Assembly (NCBI GenBank): GCA_026985515.1
Contig: JALSQH010000061.1
Coordinates: forward strand, 1-17,152
Source: a bacterium
GTDB taxonomy: Bacteria; JALSQH01
Direction: 5' to 3'
Length of the DNA stretch: 17,152 bases
The translations under genes and the position numbers were made by a program. The notes below the pieces were generated by a model. It was not told where the DNA came from, ran no database searches, and saw nothing but the letters and a program-made list of their open reading frames with translations. Shown here piece after piece: positions 15,693 through 17,152 of this stretch (the first letter of the stretch is position 1; each line of letters opens with the position of its first letter).

Positions 15693-15818
15693 TTACAGTT
15701 TCCAGGGAAAGGAGGTGAAGAAAGGTATGCGTGACGGTGAAGCCGACAAGCGTATCTGTTTTTGCGGGCTTTTATACCTTGACAATTGGTGAAAACCCTA
15801 ACCAGGAGGTATGATGAA
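15693..15818 (+). promoter_or_regulatory. Structured speD leader with competing hairpins and a leader ORF
   Basis: Two exclusive pairings use the same strand. ATACCTT (15774-15780) can pair with AAGGTAT (15722-15728), 7 of 7. Its ATACCT can instead pair with AGGTAT (15807-15812), 6 of 6, which includes half of the speD ribosome binding site AGGAGG (15804-15809). The second hairpin is helped by TGGT (15787-15790) with ACCA (15801-15804). Inside the first, AAGCC (15740-15744) can pair with GGCTT (15767-15771). A 21-codon ORF runs through the switch region. This layout would allow translational control of speD by a metabolite or by ribosome position. It matches no riboswitch class I recognise. 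Folding is by eye only. Confidence 0.5.
15727..15792 (+). CDS. Putative 21-residue leader peptide upstream of speD
   Basis: ATG 15727 to TGA 15790-15792. The peptide begins M-R-D-G-E-A-D-K-R and ends L-L-Y-L-D-N-W, with an I-C-F-C segment between. The region ahead carries AAAGGAGGTGA (15708-15718), an almost complete complement of the usual 16S rRNA 3' end, followed by GAAAGGT; the spacing from GGAGG to ATG is 11 bases, slightly long. The stop lies 26 bases before the speD GTG. The start codon sits inside the first leader stem and the Y-L codons lie in the shared switch strand, so translation would change the fold. The ORF could be chance; conservation is untested. Confidence 0.4.
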   Translation: MRDGEADKRICFCGLLYLDNW

Positions 15819-16238
15819 GTGAAAAAGGCACTTGGAACCCAGTTGATCGTGGAGCTCTATGGATGTGATCCAAAAACCCTCACCAGCCGCGATTATGTTG
15901 AAAAGGCCCTCCAGGAAGCGGCATTAAAATCTCATGCACATTCAATTGGTTCATTCTTCCATCAATTCCAGCCACATGGTGTTTCTGGAGTAATCATCAT
16001 TGAGGAATCCCACTACACAATCCACACATGGCCGGAGAATGGTTACGCTGCAGTGGATCTATTCTACTGCAGTGATGAGGTGGATGTGGAGAAGGCTCTG
16101 GAGGTACTTGAGAAATATTTCAAACCGGAGAAGATGACTCTCTTTGAGTTGAAGAGGGGCGTACTCAGGGAAAAGGAATCGGAATTGCCTGTGGAATCTG
16201 AAAAGGTTACAACAGACTCCAGGGCTGTAATAGCGTAA
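15819..16238 (+). CDS. speD: S-adenosylmethionine decarboxylase proenzyme
   Basis: A 139-residue pyruvoyl enzyme that decarboxylates S-adenosylmethionine to provide the aminopropyl donor for spermidine-type polyamines. The proenzyme self-cleaves between E63 and S64 in E-E-S-H-Y-T-I-H-T-W-P-E, and Ser64 becomes the pyruvoyl group. H69 and C84 match the processing and catalytic residues of the short bacterial/archaeal class (Ser63, His68 and Cys83 in the Thermotoga enzyme). GTG 15819 is the start: AGGAGG (15804-15809) lies 9 bases upstream and the product begins M-K-K-A-L-G as in relatives. A TTG at 15786 would reach into the leader. Two out-of-frame ATGs (15811, 15814) lie between the ribosome binding site and the GTG. 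The last 20 or so residues form an extra polar tail. speE follows after 22 bases. Confidence 0.95.
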   Translation: MKKALGTQLIVELYGCDPKTLTSRDYVEKALQEAALKSHAHSIGSFFHQFQPHGVSGVIIIEESHYTIHTWPENGYAAVDLFYCSDEVDVEKALEVLEKYFKPEKMTLFELKRGVLREKESELPVESEKVTTDSRAVIA

Positions 16239-16260
16239 GATTCATAAAAAGAGGTTTATT

Positions 16261-17152
16261 ATGGAAAAAAAGTGTCCACCGGTGTGGTATGTAGAAACGA
16301 TGGGGGATAGTTTAAGCTATTTTTACAGGGTTGAGAATTTTGTTTATCAGGGGAAATCTGAGTTTCAGAAGATAGATATAGTTGATACATGTGAATTTGG
16401 AAGGGTGCTCTTCCTTGATGAAAAGATTCAATCTGCTGAGATTGATGAGTTTATCTACCATGAGATGCTTGTTCATCCTGCAATGCTTTTACATCCATCA
16501 CCTGAAAGAGTTCTCATAATAGGTGGTGGTGAAGGTGCAACATTGAGAGAGGTCCTGCTTCATCCAGATGTAAAAGAAGTCGTGATGGTTGATATTGATG
16601 AGGAACTGGTTTCTGTTTGCAAAAAGTATCTGGAGAAGTGGCACAGAGGAGCCTTTGATGATCCAAGGAGCAGGGTAATTTTTGAAGATGCCAGAAAATA
16701 TGTCTTTGAGACTGACAGGAAGTTTGATGTGGTGATTTCTGACCTCACTGAGCCCCTTGAGGAGGGTCCCTCTGTTTATCTTTTCACGAAGGAATTCTAC
16801 TCCCGAATTTTTGATATTCTGACAGATGATGGCATACTTGTAGCTCAATCAGGCAGTGCAGATATCTTTTACTACAATTTGCCCACAACCCTTTACAGAA
16901 CACTTAAAGAAGTTTTCCCCTTTGTGGATATCTATCTTACCTTCATGATGTCTTTCCAGTCGCTCTGGTCCTTTGTCATTGCATCTAAATCAAAGCAACC
17001 TTCAGATGTAACTGAGGAGGAACTGGAAAAAGAGATTAAGAGAAGAAATTTATCCCTTAAATTTTTCTATCCCGGATTTATCAGAAGCATTTTTACTCTC
17101 CCTCTCTATCTTCAGGAAGAATTGAAAAAGCCGGGTAAAATAAGTACCGATT
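16261..17152 (+). CDS. speE: Aminopropyltransferase (spermidine/thermospermine synthase-like), 3' end cut
   Basis: 297 residues are visible and the frame is open at the window edge. The enzyme transfers aminopropyl from decarboxylated SAM, made by SpeD, to a diamine or polyamine. Y-H-E (66-68), I-G-G-G-E-G-A-T (87-94), D111 in V-D-I-D and E142-D-A-R line the donor site. The catalytic segment is D161-L-T-E-P followed by L-F-T-K-E-F-Y. The D-L-T form and the V-A-Q-S-G-S-A segment resemble thermospermine synthases (ACL5 type) and thermophile aminopropyltransferases more than the D-S-(T/S)-D-P of standard SpeE. Glu164 stands where the substrate-binding Asp is usual. The tail beyond 250 looks like the start of a C-terminal extension. 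AGAGG (16250-16254) is the ribosome binding site. The acceptor amine is not certain. Confidence 0.9.
   Translation, partial: MEKKCPPVWYVETMGDSLSYFYRVENFVYQGKSEFQKIDIVDTCEFGRVLFLDEKIQSAEIDEFIYHEMLVHPAMLLHPSPERVLIIGGGEGATLREVLLHPDVKEVVMVDIDEELVSVCKKYLEKWHRGAFDDPRSRVIFEDARKYVFETDRKFDVVISDLTEPLEEGPSVYLFTKEFYSRIFDILTDDGILVAQSGSADIFYYNLPTTLYRTLKEVFPFVDIYLTFMMSFQSLWSFVIASKSKQPSDVTEEELEKEIKRRNLSLKFFYPGFIRSIFTLPLYLQEELKKPGKISTD

Noticed and set aside
15740-15774. AAGCC/GGCTT plus TTTT as an intrinsic terminator in the speD leader
   Set aside because: The stem is only 5 bp with a 22-base loop and a short T-run, so it is too weak; it is kept only as a possible inner stem of the leader fold.
15786-15818. 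TTG 15786 as the speD start
   Set aside because: It would add eleven residues not found in relatives; GTG 15819 has the ribosome binding site and the family N-terminus.

Overview
The window looks like chromosome from a diderm bacterium. Two lipoprotein signal peptides, a periplasmic-facing PEGA domain and a cytoplasmic NagZ-type hexosaminidase support an outer membrane. The base composition is moderately AT-rich, and arginine is written largely with AGA/AGG. Ser/Thr kinase with PEGA domain, FHA, RCC1 and fibronectin III proteins together resemble deltaproteobacterial/myxobacterial lineages. The arginine codons, the charged proteins and an aminopropyltransferase of the DLT-(D/E)-P class fit a thermophile. 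Exact taxonomy cannot be read from the sequence. No tRNA, rRNA, IS element or CRISPR array was seen.

Region 1 (1-9650, + strand) is a compact signalling and cell-surface operon: the 3' end of an RCC1-repeat protein, a membrane protein with a degenerate and a canonical FHA domain, a transmembrane Ser/Thr kinase with a C-terminal PEGA domain, a small lipoprotein, an exported PEGA-like/TM protein and a 1303-residue fibronectin III lipoprotein. Most junctions overlap or are only a few bases apart, and the operon ends in a clear intrinsic terminator. The kinase and FHA protein are probably a phosphorylation/recognition pair that reaches through the inner membrane, with the other genes supplying envelope or surface parts.

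Region 2 (9690-12159, + strand) has a good sigma-70 promoter, a helical-repeat (TPR-like) protein, a second extended -10 promoter that appears to give a leaderless mRNA, an exported alpha/beta-hydrolase-like protein that seems to have lost its nucleophile and catalytic His, and an NAD-dependent epimerase/dehydratase.

Region 3 (12150-15603, - strand) holds a NagZ-like glycoside hydrolase 3 followed by a rifampicin-phosphotransferase-like PEP-utilising enzyme. It converges on region 2 with overlapping stop codons.

Region 4 (15659-17152, + strand) is a polyamine operon, speD-speE, with speE cut by the window end. A near-consensus promoter lies about 125 nt before speD. The leader holds a 21-codon ORF behind an unusually long Shine-Dalgarno match and two mutually exclusive hairpins, one of which would bury the speD ribosome binding site. 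This leader is the best candidate in the window for an undescribed regulatory system.
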